Assembly (NCBI GenBank): GCA_010093705.1
Contig: MU006096.1
Span: 1,400,497-1,464,496 of the forward strand
Reading direction: 5' to 3'
DNA length: 64,000 nucleotides
From: Patellaria atrata CBS 101060
Lineage: Eukaryota; Ascomycota; Dothideomycetes; Patellariales; Patellariaceae
The notes beneath the pieces were generated by a model that was not told the DNA's origin, made no database searches, and was given only the letters and a program-made list of their open reading frames with translations. Positions 47,877 through 59,595 of the stretch are shown here, piece by piece (within the stretch, counting starts at the first letter, position 1; each line of letters begins with the position of its first letter). The position numbers and the translations under genes are program-made.

Positions 47877-48170
47877 TGTTTTTTCCTTTCTAGAAATAAT
47901 ACGTGAAGCGACAGCGGCGAAAAGCAAAGAAACGAGTTACTTTATTCAATATCTAAGAGCTACCGCGTCAACGAGCACGCTTGTCTTGGCATAAGGTAGA
48001 CCACAGCTTCTCCTTCCTTGGAAATTTTCCATCTACCTACACCCAGCTCTCATCTAAATAACACCTGCATAAACAGCCTTCTTCTCCATCTCTCCGTCTC
48101 TACCTGCGCTTTACCTGGTTTCCAACTTAATTCTAGTTTATCGCTCGTCTTCACGTCTCTCCGAACCGCA
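47877..48170. promoter_or_regulatory. bidirectional promoter between EXO84 and TOM20
   Basis: The 294 bp between divergent starts contains long pyrimidine tracts on the + strand (CTTCTCCTTCC near 48007 and CCTTCTTCTCCATCTCTCCG near 48078-48097), typical of fungal core promoters close to transcription starts. No factor sites assigned. Confidence 0.55.
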
Positions 48171-48832
48171 ATGTCAACCTCATCCGGCGTCAAGACCTCT
48201 ACTGTCGTCACCGCAACAGTTGGCGTGATAGCAACCGGCCTTCTTGCATACGCTATTTATTTTGACTATCGCCGACGGACGGACCCGGACTTTCGCAAAG
48301 CGCTGAAGCGCGAATCTAAGAAACAAGCTCGCGCGGCGAAAGAGGAGGCCGAGACGAACCAGAAACAGAAGAGGAAGGCTATCAGGGAAGCAATTGATAG
48401 GGCAAATGAAGAGGGATATCCCAGAGATCCGGAAGAGATTGAAGCGTACTTCATGCAAGAAGTCGCTCAGGGGGAACAGATGATTCAAGAAGGTGAGTTC
48501 TTCTTCCTCACTTTCAGAGTGGATCACTACTATGTAAACTTGAGTGACACGAGGCTAATGATTTTTCCACAGGCAATGACCAAATCGAGACTGCGCTATG
48601 CTTCTACAGAGCGCTAAAGGTCTACCCACAACCAAAGGAACTCATTAATATATACGACAAAACCGTACCTAAGGTATATCACATCTTCAATGTTTGAACG
48701 ATCTTTAACGTTGAGTAGCCTATCCTCGATGTCCTCGCCGAGATGATTGCAGTAGACCCCAGTATCCCTTCGCTACGCGGACCCGGCTCTACAGCCTCAG
48801 AATCCGGATCTGCAGCTGGTGTCGATGAGTAG
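48171..48832 (+). CDS. mitochondrial import receptor TOM20
   Basis: Three exons, 48171-48492, 48573-48673 and 48719-48832, give 178 aa. The start at 48171 ([13 protein letters not shown]) is favoured over an upstream in-frame ATG, because the N-terminal anchor ([25 protein letters not shown]) then begins within 12 residues, as in all TOM20 proteins. A Lys/Arg/Glu-rich linker follows ([20 protein letters not shown]). The receptor domain contains [16 protein letters not shown] and [26 protein letters not shown], the single TPR-like motif that binds presequences. The tail is short and acidic ([12 protein letters not shown]). TOM20 sits in the outer membrane and recognises presequence preproteins. 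Confidence 0.95.
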
Positions 48833-49160
48833 AACCACTACCTCCAAAGGTACATTACTTGCCCATAGCTATCATCGCAGGCGATTTACCCACTCATACC
48901 TCTTCTCTCATCTTGACATTCTAACATGTACATATATACATCGCTCATATTCTCGGGCTACGGGACGGTTCTGTTGCTTCTGGCACGGTTTTGCATAGAG
49001 TAAGGTTTCGAGTGGTGGGCAAGTAGCTCAGAAGTCATTTAAAGAGCGAACGATGACGACTTCGCTTCGTGGTTGTATTGCTTTGGGAAAATATGTAACT
49101 CTATTCCACGTCGTCACCTAGGTGTTCATAAATCTTGATTCAAGCCCCCGCCGAAGTAGT
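48833..49160. other. convergent 3' flanks
   Basis: 328 bp between the TOM20 and NOP53 stops. Probable 3' UTRs only. Confidence 0.5.
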
Positions 49161-50567
49161 TTACTTCAGCTTCCAGTCCTTGTATGACCATTTCTCCGTG
49201 ACCGTCGTCTTCGGCTTCTTCGGTTGTGTGATAGGCCGACGCGTTTCGATCTTCCCATTGATCAACAAGTTACGAAAACGGTCTTTCAACAAGTTCCCTT
49301 CAGGTTTTAGAAGCCTCAGTGACTCCTGAAGCTCGTCCGCAAGAACTACCTCAAGCGGTGCTTGGGGTATGCTTTAACGCAGTTAGTAATGTCAAACGGA
49401 AATACGGAAAGGGTCTTTCACATACGGTATTTTGCCAAATCTCCGTCTTCTCAACTCGTCATCTTCGGCATCTGAAGAGTGGGCGCCACCTGTCGACGTT
49501 ACAGCCATGGCCCTAGCCCGCTCTTTTTCTTCTACGGCCTTCGCAAGTGCTCGTACCTGTGCAACTTGCTGTTCACGCTTTCTCTGCTTCGCTTCCCATA
49601 GTGCCTGTCTCTCTGTTTCTTTTCTTCGCTTTATCTTCTTACGCTGTTGTTGCGTCTTTCTTTCTGGTCGTTTCCTCTGTGCCCATTCTCCCTCTGGTTC
49701 ACTTTGAATCCCCTCCCACTCACTTTCCCACGCACTCTCGACCTCGGATTCTGGATCAGGCTCTGCAGCCGTAGCCAAAGCCCGTTCCATGCGCTCCTTC
49801 TCTTCCCGCTCCTCTTTCAATCTCTTCTTTTCAGCTTCCACTTCCTTTTTACCTTCCTTGTCAATCAGCTCTAACCAGTCCTGGAGGACCGGGTTATAAC
49901 TCTTTCCAGCTTCTGGCTTCTTGACAGCTGGAAATGCTTTTCCGTTCGCTGCAAGTGAAATAGGGGCCTGCTTCAACGTCCCAGGTTCCCGTACAGGTTG
50001 CTTCTCCTGTAGGAAAGAAAAACACTCCTCTTTGGCCTTGGGCTGCTCCATCCATGGGTCATAACTAGCTTGTCCATCGGACTTGACGCTATCCTTGGTC
50101 GCGGCATCTCCATGGTAAGCAATACGTCTCAATCTCTCCAAATCCTTGTACGATACACCCGTACGGCGCTTTTTGGAAGGTTCGAGGACACCGTTAGTTA
50201 TGCGGGATGCAGAACGCTTGCGAGAGTCTACCGCGGAGATGCTAGAGCGCTGGGCAAGTATTTGATCCGCTTTGAGAGACTTGTGGGTTTTGTTGTAGGC
50301 ATTTTGAATTGCGGCAGAGCCGGTGGTATCGGTCGTGAAAAGCTCTTCTGAAGTTTTCTCGGCGATTACACCACTAAAAGATATATTTCTTAGTTTGCGT
50401 TAGGTAGAAGAGTAGATATGGAGCTAGAAGTACCCTATGATTATCTCCTCTCGCACATTCTCAAGGCCTTCTTGAACCTCCGAGATATCGACGTTCTTGC
50501 GCCAGGCCTTTTTGCCTTTCCTGGAAGGCTGCTTATATTGCTGTGGTGCCTGCGCAATTTCCGCCAT
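49161..50567 (-). CDS. ribosome biogenesis factor NOP53
   Basis: Three exons, 50567-50434, 50373-49426 and 49371-49161, give 430 aa. A reading that ignores the last splice ends falsely at 49392. The N-terminus has QPSRKGKKAWRKNVDISEVQEGL, the conserved start that contains the arch-interaction region recruiting the exosome helicase MTR4. The middle is highly charged, with acidic ESEVESAWESEWEG followed by a basic coiled coil (KKIKRRKETERQALWEAKQR). The C-terminal block LADELQESLRLLKPEGNLLKDRFRNLL is the conserved NOP53 signature. The protein acts in 27S/7S pre-rRNA processing in the nucleolus. It is divergent from YPT6 (337 bp). Its neighbour in function, exosome MTR3, lies 6 kb away. Confidence 0.9.
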
Positions 50568-50904
50568 GTCCGTAAATTGTTAGTGGGCGACTACCTAGGG
50601 TTGATCGCCCGTTCAAAATTTTTCAGAAAGTGAGGTGAACATTTATTACAAAAGTATTTTTTTTCCCACTCCACCTCCACCCGCACTCGTGCCAAGCCCG
50701 CGGTTCCGCTTGCAGGACCAAATCCTGCAACTCTAGAAACTCCTGAGGTAGATGGTCGACCGCAAAGCCACCCTCATCCGTACAAACTATCTCGATATCA
50801 TTTCTTAACTTCAATCTCTTCCTTTGCCCCTTCGATTCTCCTTTTTTCTTTTCGCACTAGGTCCTTCTCCGAGTCTTGTCCACACCTTTAAACGATCGCA
50901 TACG
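50568..50904. promoter_or_regulatory. bidirectional promoter between NOP53 and YPT6
   Basis: 337 bp between divergent starts. On the + strand a T/C-rich run (CCTTTGCCCCTTCGATTCTCC and TTTTTTCTTTTCG, about 50,820-50,855) precedes the YPT6 start. An antisense 63-codon frame in this gap is not supported as a gene. Confidence 0.55.
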
Positions 50905-51875
<971 letters not shown>

Positions 51876-52686
51876 ATTTACTAGCGTTTTCGTGCCCTAC
51901 AACGCCTTCTCCTCGCGTCCTTTTCTGCTGTATATCTTGTATTCGTAATTCATGTCCCTTTACTTACCCGTTCAAGCATCTACAAGCATGGCGTCTCGGT
52001 TGACTTGCAAGGAGGTAAGAATATATAGGAAGGGTTGGGAGGGTATATCCATGATGCGCAATACTGTGCCAATAGATCTGTATATGTAAACTAATAGACG
52101 ATGTTCTCATTACTATGGTTCCAATTCTATTACGAGATACATATTCTTATTGTATCTGTGCCACCACTGTGAGATAGGTACACCCGTTGCGGCCTATTGT
52201 CACATTACCCATCTATTCTCCATCCTTATCGTAAACACCAACCAATTTCAATATCTTCTCTCTGCGCCAACTTGTTCAAGTCCCGTTCCAGCTTCTGTCC
52301 TGTCCCCACCTAGGTTATCTTCGAACACCGATAACCGTATATCGATACCAACCCATAGTCACCATTCGAACGGAATTTTCTGATTCTGGAACGCGTACGT
52401 ATGAATCCCGTCAAAATTCCATAATCCCTAGATCTGCCATTTCCTTAGCCGGTACAGCTTACCTCGATCACGAAAAGCGGGAAGGGTACAGCTGGAGCAC
52501 AAGGAGCGGAAAGGGGTGTGGAGGTTGAGCGACAGCAATTCATTCGACTGTCTCGTACGTTGAGAAAGAGCATACGTACCGAATCTAAAGATCTATTCGA
52601 ATAACAGGAGACTGAATTCGCTTTGCTCTAATACATTGAACTATAGTAATAGCCCTACCGCCATACCTACTTTAGAACAAAGAACT
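51876..52686. other. convergent 3' flanks, no gene seen
   Basis: Between the YPT6 and HAK stops. The + frames at 51602-52003 and 52150-52383 carry no motifs. Two short ATAC/GTAC-rich stretches are unremarkable. Confidence 0.5.
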
Positions 52687-55502
52687 CTAGATCTCCCTCA
52701 CGAACCCCACCTCAACCAACTTCTCTACTGGAACCCTCATCTGCGCGATTCTCGATCTCGAATTCGATCTAACCCACAAAAATACCCCAAGCACCATACG
52801 CTTAAGCCGATTATTCTTTTCAACAAGCAGACGCAACTCCTCTTTCCCGACGACGTAGACGACTTGTTTAGCGTAGGCTGCGTCGAGGAGGTGAACACGG
52901 CGTGAGATGTCGGACTCGCATAAGGCATCGACAGTGCGGGGTGCGAGGGTTGCTGCTGAGGTTGAATGAATGTCGATGGGCTCGGAGGACGAAGAGGAAG
53001 CATGATGAGGAGTGGGAGGGGATGTCGCAATGTAGTGGCGGAGTTGCTCGTAGACAATATTAGCGAGATTCGGGGAAACCACACGGTCGTTGTAACCGTG
53101 TCGAATGATGAGGCGGTAGCAGTTAGAGATCGATGTGCGAGAGACTGTGTAAGCTTCGTCTTCCGCAACCTTCAGGGACAGATTTAGTGAGGCAACTTCT
53201 ATGAGACTTAATATGGAGAGAGGCTTACGTGAGGTTTAGAAAGTGCACGCATATGTAGGAAGACATGGACTTCTTGTTGCGCTTCAAATTTACGGAGAAA
53301 TTCCTCGTATACGGTCGGCACCATGTCGCCCGATTTGTCAAAGAAGATACCGAGACCTGATTTATACTTAGTGTGTATAATGTGATGCCATAAAGAATAG
53401 AGTGGGTACCTTTAATAGTTGTCAACTCCGCGCCTCCATACTGATCGGCCAATCTGACTTTCCTGTCCTCGGTTTTTGTCACTAACTGAGTGAGACGGAC
53501 ATTCTTCTTGCGCTCTGATTTCCACTGGGACTCCTTTCCGTACCGCCACAGCACGAAGAAACTTGAAAGAATTACTGCCAGTAAGAGCGTAAACCAAGCA
53601 CCGTCTGGGAGCTTGATAACAGAAGACGAGAGGTACAGTCCGTCCAAAGTGATGAAGGTGAGCCAGACAGCAAACACTAGAAACCAATTGAGACGCCATA
53701 CGATCAGTCCAACGAGAGAGACTAAACAGGTAGTGATGAAAGTAACGAGAATAACACAGAAACCGTAAGCATGGCCGAGCTTGGTTGTCTATAAAATTAA
53801 GTGTCAATAAACTACTTTTCTTCTTGATGGAATGTGTGAGGGATACTGACGTTGTTATAGACCGCGGTGACAACCACGGTTCCGAGCATCATTAGCCAAT
53901 TTGCAGCTGGAATATATACCTGGCCATGAAAACGGTCACTAGTATAGATCATCTTTATCTGGGGGAAGTAACTGGTATTCATGACCTGAGAAAGCAATTG
54001 GAAAGTGGAAGTGATCATAGCTTGTGAGGCAACGATAGCAGCTAGAATGGAAATTACCAGCGACGGATAAAGTAGTCCATCAGGTACCGTATTGAAGAAA
54101 GGGTTCGAGTAAGCGGAAGGTATGCGCGAAATATAAGCGGCTTGACCAATGTATGCAATAAGGAGACAGGGATATGCTAGGAACAACCAAGATATCTGAA
54201 CGGCACTGCACACCAAGTTAGATCTTTCACGGAGGTGAATGTTGCTCCAGTGACCACGTACCTCTTAGTGAAAGCACCCATATCGGCAAATAGAGCTTCA
54301 ACTCCGGTGAAGCAAAGCAGGATCCCACCTAGAGAGACCCATCCATCGTACTTGTTGCGGATAAAGTACTGCCCCGCAAAGTATGGTGAAAATGCTTTCA
54401 GGACGCTGTGATCGTAGTAGACAAGGTTCTAGTCGTATGAGTAGAGTCATCATGTGTATAAAGTTGAAGAGAGCATACGTATATCCCAAAAACTAGGTTG
54501 AAGAGCAACCAAACAATAACTACAGGAGCAAAACAACTAGCAAGTTTATGGATCCCAAAAGGTTGGAGGAGGAATAGTACAATTAGAATTGCACATGAAA
54601 CTCCGACGACAGTATCGGTTCCTATGCTAGGCGTGACGACCTTCAAACCTGGGCGCCGTGAGTTAGACTTCCGAGGCATATGTAAGGATCCTTACCTTGT
54701 ACAGCTCCAAGAACGGATTGAGCAGGGGTGAGAATGCTGTCAGCTAAGATTAAGCTTACACCGAACACTGCAAGCACCTTCAAAAGAGCATGAGCAACAC
54801 GGCTCCTCTCGATAACGTTTCTCACAGTCCGATTGCTCGGTTGTAACTGGTCACTGAGATGACGTTCAAGCTTGACCATATTCTCAGTCTTGGGATCCCG
54901 TTTAGTGATGTTACTCTGGCTATACATGAGTGTATGGATCTAAGTGGGTGGGGTAGTTATTGCCTTACGAAGCGGGCCAGTAGATTGTATATGGCGAATG
55001 TACCACCTTCTCCCTCATCATCAGCACATAGCACGATTAGTACGTACTTGATTGTGACTATCAGGGTGATAGACCAGATGATAAGGGATAGCGCGCCAAC
55101 TAGATTCTCATAAGAAGGCTCGGATGAGAACGTCGAGGAGTAGACGTAGAGCGGGCTGGTCCCGATGTCACCGTATATGACCCCAGTCGACTGATAGGCC
55201 AGCCTACAGAGATCAGAGAACATCCGAGTGTATCAAAAAGATGTTGGGTATACCATAGGAGAACCCATCCTCTGAAAACCTATGAGGAATGTTAGACTGT
55301 TCGACAATAGAGATTACTCTGGAATTACTTGTTTCTGCTTAAAGTCGCCCTCGTGAACGCCAGGCGCTTCTTTATCATACATTGACTCGATGTCAATCTC
55401 CTTCATCACTGTCATTTTATTTTTTTCTTCGGGAAGGTCTCGTATATGACGGGTGTTCTCCCCATCTACATGGGCGAAGTGCACGCCATCCTTTGTTTCC
55501 AT
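52687..55502 (-). CDS. high-affinity potassium transporter, HAK/KUP/KT family
   Basis: About eight exons from ATG 55502 ([20 protein letters not shown]) to the stop at 52687, roughly 780-800 aa. After a hydrophilic N-terminus comes the family hallmark [21 protein letters not shown] (residues about 70-90). Further hallmarks are [62 protein letters not shown], and membrane segments through [15 protein letters not shown]. The C-terminal cytosolic part has [11 protein letters not shown] and ends VEVGFVREI, as in the family. The proteins are K+/H+ symporters active at low external potassium. Exon joins lie near 55,310-55,230, 54,955-54,930, 54,690-54,655, 54,480-54,430, 54,260-54,205, 53,840-53,790, 53,410-53,360 and 53,225-53,190, estimated by eye. 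Confidence 0.88.
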
Positions 55503-56820
55503 TTCACGATTGATAACGGCACAAAGAAAGCACCGAGAGAGGTGTCCCAGGAGTTCAGAAGGAGGAGAAAGTGGCCGGATTACGAGAGGAGCAAACAGGA
55601 AACAACTTAAATTTCAATCACTCAGGAGGCGCACGCGAGAAAACGATTTCCACACTACAATCCTAAGCTCTGAGCTTTTTACCGTAACAGATCATGATAC
55701 GCGATCTACGTAGTTCGTGCTCGGAAAGTGTCCTATGGTTGGTTAGGGAGCAAGAGAGATAGATTGCAGATTGCATTATCTCACTTTACATATCGACCAG
55801 ATGTTCGGCGTATCTGCTTATGCTCCTTTCGAGTTTAACAGTGTGGCAGTGTTGAATCTTGGCGGTAGAAGTTCTATCATGTTAAACAACCGAATGGTAA
55901 ACATAAATCGCGCAAAGTCCTTGCCCCTCCCTGTTCGGAAGATGCATTGATTCGAACTCTCTCAAGTCCTGATTCATGATAGAACTAGCTCCCGTGCGTG
56001 TTGCATCACACCATCCAGTAAATAATATCAACATCAATATCAAGAAATGAAAGGGAAAGAAAAGAAAGAGAAGAAATGGTGTTGATACTCTGTACTGGGG
56101 ATATATTAGGGACTGATGTACTTTCGGGTAGTTATAATTTATGGTTCATATAAGCTTTCGCGTAATTCGGGAAGCCCGTATGCGCGGACACATAATTGGT
56201 CTTTGCTACAAAGGTTATTCTTAACTGATCAAGGGATCCAGTATACCGTACAGAGTACTCGTACTGTACTATGGGAAACCTGGAACCGCAAAGATCTTAG
56301 GTAAGGTACTTCAGGAAATTTTTTACAGCGTAAGCCGGATAATAGCTAAAAGATCCACAAAAGAGAATGACCGCTCAAATTCGCTATATCGTCTATAGAA
56401 CTATCATTTCTTTGTCGCCAACGGCGCTCAATCTTATCCATTTCTGGCCATTCCATCCAGAAAGTAGTTCTGTTGTTTAATTCGAAGGTATGTTCGGTCC
56501 ATTTGTGGCAAAGACAGTGAATAGACTGAACTGGAACCCACGTAAAACTGATATAAGGTAGCATGCCCCTCTCGCACGTTGTAATCATGTTGCATTAAAT
56601 CATGTGCATAATGCCATAATCCAAGTGTTGAACACTGTGATCTTTTCCCAGCGCTCATCACTGAGATTGACTGACTTCATTGATCATCGCTAAACAAGTT
56701 ACGGGCTATAAGGCCAGTAAAAATCGAAGATCCCCCAAATTTGAGCATTGACCACCAGGGGCCGATCGAGCGGGAGCTTTCCAATAAGATTTACACTGTT
56801 ACCGTACACAGCTATCAGCG
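55503..56820. other. intergenic, 1.3 kb, no gene seen
   Basis: HAK promoter and 3' flank of the next reverse-strand gene. Contains a near-palindromic TACCGTACAGAGTACTCGTACTGTAC stretch around 56,240-56,270. Frames at 56116-56661 show no motifs. Confidence 0.5.
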
Positions 56821-57621
56821 TTAAATCAATCCTTGTACTTTTGCTTTGCCATCGTCAAGCGCCTCGAATCTGCACCATCTTTCTGCAACCATCTTCGCTT
56901 TCACCGTTCTACCCACCCATCCTCGTTCACTAGCTCCAAACGTTCGTGTTGTTACATTAAGGATTGCTAGTTGCTGTTGCCATGGATCGTTAGTTGCAAT
57001 CTGTGCCTGGGTGTTTGCTCCCGCCATAACATAATCCGTTTCTTCTCCGAGCTCTTCCTCGTTACGATCTCTCCGGAAATTCGCACAGCATTCTGCAATT
57101 AGAAGTTGCTGAGCAGCCCTCGAAGCAGCTTCGACTGCAGACGCAAAGGTGCGGCCTAGACCTTGTGCGGAATATGAAGATGTCTCTTCATGTAGCGCAA
57201 TTGGGTTTAGGAGACCGAGAGTGGGTGTACCTGTGCCGCTGTATTTGCTCCCCGACTTCTTCATGACCGTGTAGACTGATAGGTAAGCTTGGAGAGCTGG
57301 AAGTGAAGAGCAAAATACCACTTTGAGGGTGCGGGATGCGGCAAGAAGATTAATAGTTGGGACGAGAAGATGAGATCTTTTGGTTACTGGAGCAATTTCT
57401 TCAACATTCCCTGCATATAATTCAAACAGGGTATTCTCGGGTAATGCTCCCAATAAGTGGTGTATGAAATCATCTCGGGCAGAGCACACGATCAATGTTG
57501 ATGGCTCCGCATGGTGACGGAGAAGGTATTCTATGAAATCTGGAAGCAAAACGGGGTGAAGAACCGTTGGTGGTTGCTCTCTTCTCCTTCCATCTTGACT
57601 CCAGCTTTTGGAGTCCATCAT
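56821..57621 (-). CDS. conserved fungal protein of unknown function
   Basis: A single-exon frame of 266 aa. The ATG doublet at 57621/57618 makes the start uncertain by one codon. No catalytic motif is recognised. Visible features: LLPDFIEYLLRHHAEPSTLIVCSARDDFIHHLL near the N-terminus, hydrophobic strand-helix pairs (HLLVPTINLLAASRTLKVVFCSSLPALQAYLSVY), and a C-terminal part with AERWCRFEAL. The pattern of hydrophobic strands looks like an alpha/beta fold, possibly a degenerate RecA/P-loop core lacking Walker A. Similar uncharacterised proteins occur in Pezizomycotina, as far as I recall. It is the last intact gene before the mutated transposon island, about 470 bp away, and itself shows no RIP-type stops. 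Confidence 0.65.
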   Translation of the reverse strand: MMDSKSWSQDGRRREQPPTVLHPVLLPDFIEYLLRHHAEPSTLIVCSARDDFIHHLLGALPENTLFELYAGNVEEIAPVTKRSHLLVPTINLLAASRTLKVVFCSSLPALQAYLSVYTVMKKSGSKYSGTGTPTLGLLNPIALHEETSSYSAQGLGRTFASAVEAASRAAQQLLIAECCANFRRDRNEEELGEETDYVMAGANTQAQIATNDPWQQQLAILNVTTRTFGASERGWVGRTVKAKMVAERWCRFEALDDGKAKVQGLI

Positions 57622-58091
57622 TATGGAAGCAATATGACCGCTATCCTCAATTTTTCAGTGTTGGCTTATTTTATGCAAGAAGCCGTATGATGTACGTATA
57701 CGCGTAAGCCTCAAGGTTTAGCTTCGGGTCGCACGCGGTCTACAGCTAGTTTATATCGCGTCTGGTTTATGAGGGATAACTGGGTACTTTGCATGTTTCT
57801 TTTTGAGAGTGTTTATGCTGATTCCCGTTTCAATGTTGATGGGATCGGGTAATGGTCAAGGGATTTACAATACTATAGAAGTTCTAGACAGTCCATGCAT
57901 GAAAACACTATACACTTTTTCTAAATATTTTAAGAAAAGAAAAACTCTAATAATCTCTTAATTTTAAAAAAATAAATTTAAAATATTAAAAATAATTCTT
58001 CAAATAAAATAACGTAAAGCATCACCGAGTGTCGCACACCACCGAGTGTCGCAGAATTTCTTGGCAGCTATTACCTCTACTACAACACGAA
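57622..58091. other. edge of AT-rich island
   Basis: Promoter of the preceding gene, then from about 57,895 the base composition falls to A/T-rich. Just before the transposase start there are two direct copies of CACCGAGTGTCGCA (58023-58036 and 58040-58053). They may be part of a terminal sequence of the element. Confidence 0.55.
58023..58053 (+). repeat. two direct repeats CACCGAGTGTCGCA, 17-nt period
   Basis: Two exact 14-nt copies separated by CAC, 39 nt upstream of the transposase ATG. The position suggests subterminal repeats that bind transposase. No inverted partner was found at the far side, where the DNA is too mutated to judge. Confidence 0.85.
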
Positions 58092-59168
58092 ATGTCTCAA
58101 CAACAACAAGATAATAAAGCTCAACAAGAAGGCCGAATAGAGCTTGCACTTCAAGCCTATAAGGAAGGCCAATTTCGAAGCCTACGACGCGCCGCCGCCG
58201 CGTATAACGCGTGCCCACGAAAGCTTCAGCGAAGATACAACCAAACCCTCGCCCGAGCCAATTGCCAGCCTAATTGCCAGAAGCTCACCGCGACCGAAGA
58301 GCAAACGATCGTCCGATATATTCTTGACCTCGATTCGCGAGGATTTGCGCCCCGGCTATGTGAGGTAGCAGATATGGCAGATAAACTATTGGACGCGCGG
58401 GGTGGGGAGCGAGTAGGTAAGAACTGGCCTGAAAGATTTGTAACGCGTTCAGATGAGCTAAAGATGGCCTTCAATCGAGCAAAGGATCGTCAAAGAATAC
58501 TCTAGGAAGATCCTAAGACAATTGGCGCGTGGTTTAAGCTCGTTAGGGAGACAAAAGTCAAGTACAGCGTCTATAACGACGACGTCCACAATTTCGACGA
58601 GACTGGCTTCCAGATGGGTGTAATTGGGTCAATGAAAGTTGTTACAGGCGCAGAGAGGCGTACGAGGCCTGATATTATCCAGCCAGGCGATCGGGAGTGG
58701 GTTACAGTCATCTAGAGCATCTGCGCTGCAGGGTACGCGATCCCACCCTTCATCATCTATAAAGGCCGCGTCCACATCTCTACATGGTACGAGGAGATAG
58801 ATATACCGCGTAACTGGAAGATCTCAGTCTCTAAGAACGGCTGGACAAATAACGCGCTTAGTCTTGAGTGGTTGAAGCACTTTAACGCGCATATAAAGGC
58901 GCGTACGGTAGGGGTATACCGGCTGCTTATCCTCGACGGCCATGAGAGCCACCTTAACTAGGATTTCAAGAATTACTACCTAGAGAACAAGATCTTAACG
59001 CTCTATATACCTCCTCATTTATCGTATATACTCTAACCACTTAACGTAATCTACTTTTCGCCATTAAAGCGTAAGTACTCCTAACGCGTTCAAGACTTAA
59101 TACGCCGACATGTCTTCTATATTAATAAAGAGAGCTTTCTATTAACCTTTAAAAACGTGTTTTTTTAA
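58092..59168 (+). pseudogene. RIP-damaged pogo/Fot1-type DDE transposase
   Basis: One uninterrupted frame, apart from stops, from ATG 58092 (MSQQQQDNKAQQEGRIELAL). The N-terminus has a Psq-type helix-turn-helix (FRSLRRAAAAYNACPRKLQRRY) followed by a CENP-B-like Tc5 DNA-binding region. The DDE core shows NFDETGFQMG (first Asp) and LLILDGHESHLN (second Asp). The third block reads PLNVIYFSPLK where the family has PLDV, so the Asp is probably changed to Asn. In-frame stops occur at 58503 (TAG), 58713 (TAG), 58959 (TAG), 59034 (TAA), 59082 (TAA) and 59166 (TAA). Each fits an original CAG/CAA codon hit by C-to-T; the last is less certain. The C-terminus dissolves into the AT-rich block. The element is dead. 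Confidence 0.9.
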
Positions 59169-59384
59169 TATATTTATAGAGAAGAACTATTATAAAATCT
59201 TTAAAATATTAGATCTTATTTCTATTAATATATAAATAATACTAGATTATTTTAAAATATATTTATATATTTTATTAAAATCTTTATTATTATAAATATT
59301 ATAATAATTAAAAACTTTAAATAATATATTTAAATTTAAATTATAATTAAAGTTTATATAAAATTTTATTATTAAATTATTTAT

Positions 59385-59595
59385 TATTATAATAATATAG
59401 CGGTTATAGAGAATCGAATTAAATTATAACTAATATAATTTAACTATAATATAAAGAGATTAAATTAAAGAAAAAAGAAGTTATAATTATATAATCTATT
59501 AATATTAAATATATAATAATAGAACTTTAATATAACTATTATTAATAAAGAAAAGTAAGAAATAATAATCTATAATATTATTATATTATCTCTTT
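59385..59595 (+). repeat. left arm of diverged inverted repeat
   Basis: Sequence such as GCGGTTATAGAGAATCGAAT, through ATATAAAGAGATTAAATTAA, to TAATAATCTATAATATTATT is matched by the reverse complement of about 61545-61755. The match extends about 200 nt with scattered transitions. Confidence 0.75.

Noticed and set aside
49392-49425. NOP53 ending at 49392 (IPYVKDPFRISV)
   Set aside because: The GTATGT donor just before gives a join to the conserved NOP53 C-terminal block, so this tail is intronic.
49432-49874. Three + strand frames over NOP53
   Set aside because: Antisense of its charged coiled coil. Leu/Ser/Phe-rich translation is typical of reversed Lys/Glu codons.
58029-58091. Upstream ATG of the transposase at 58029
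   Set aside because: It lies inside the CACCGAGTGTCGCA repeats. The ATG at 58092 starts the Gln-rich leader before the helix-turn-helix.
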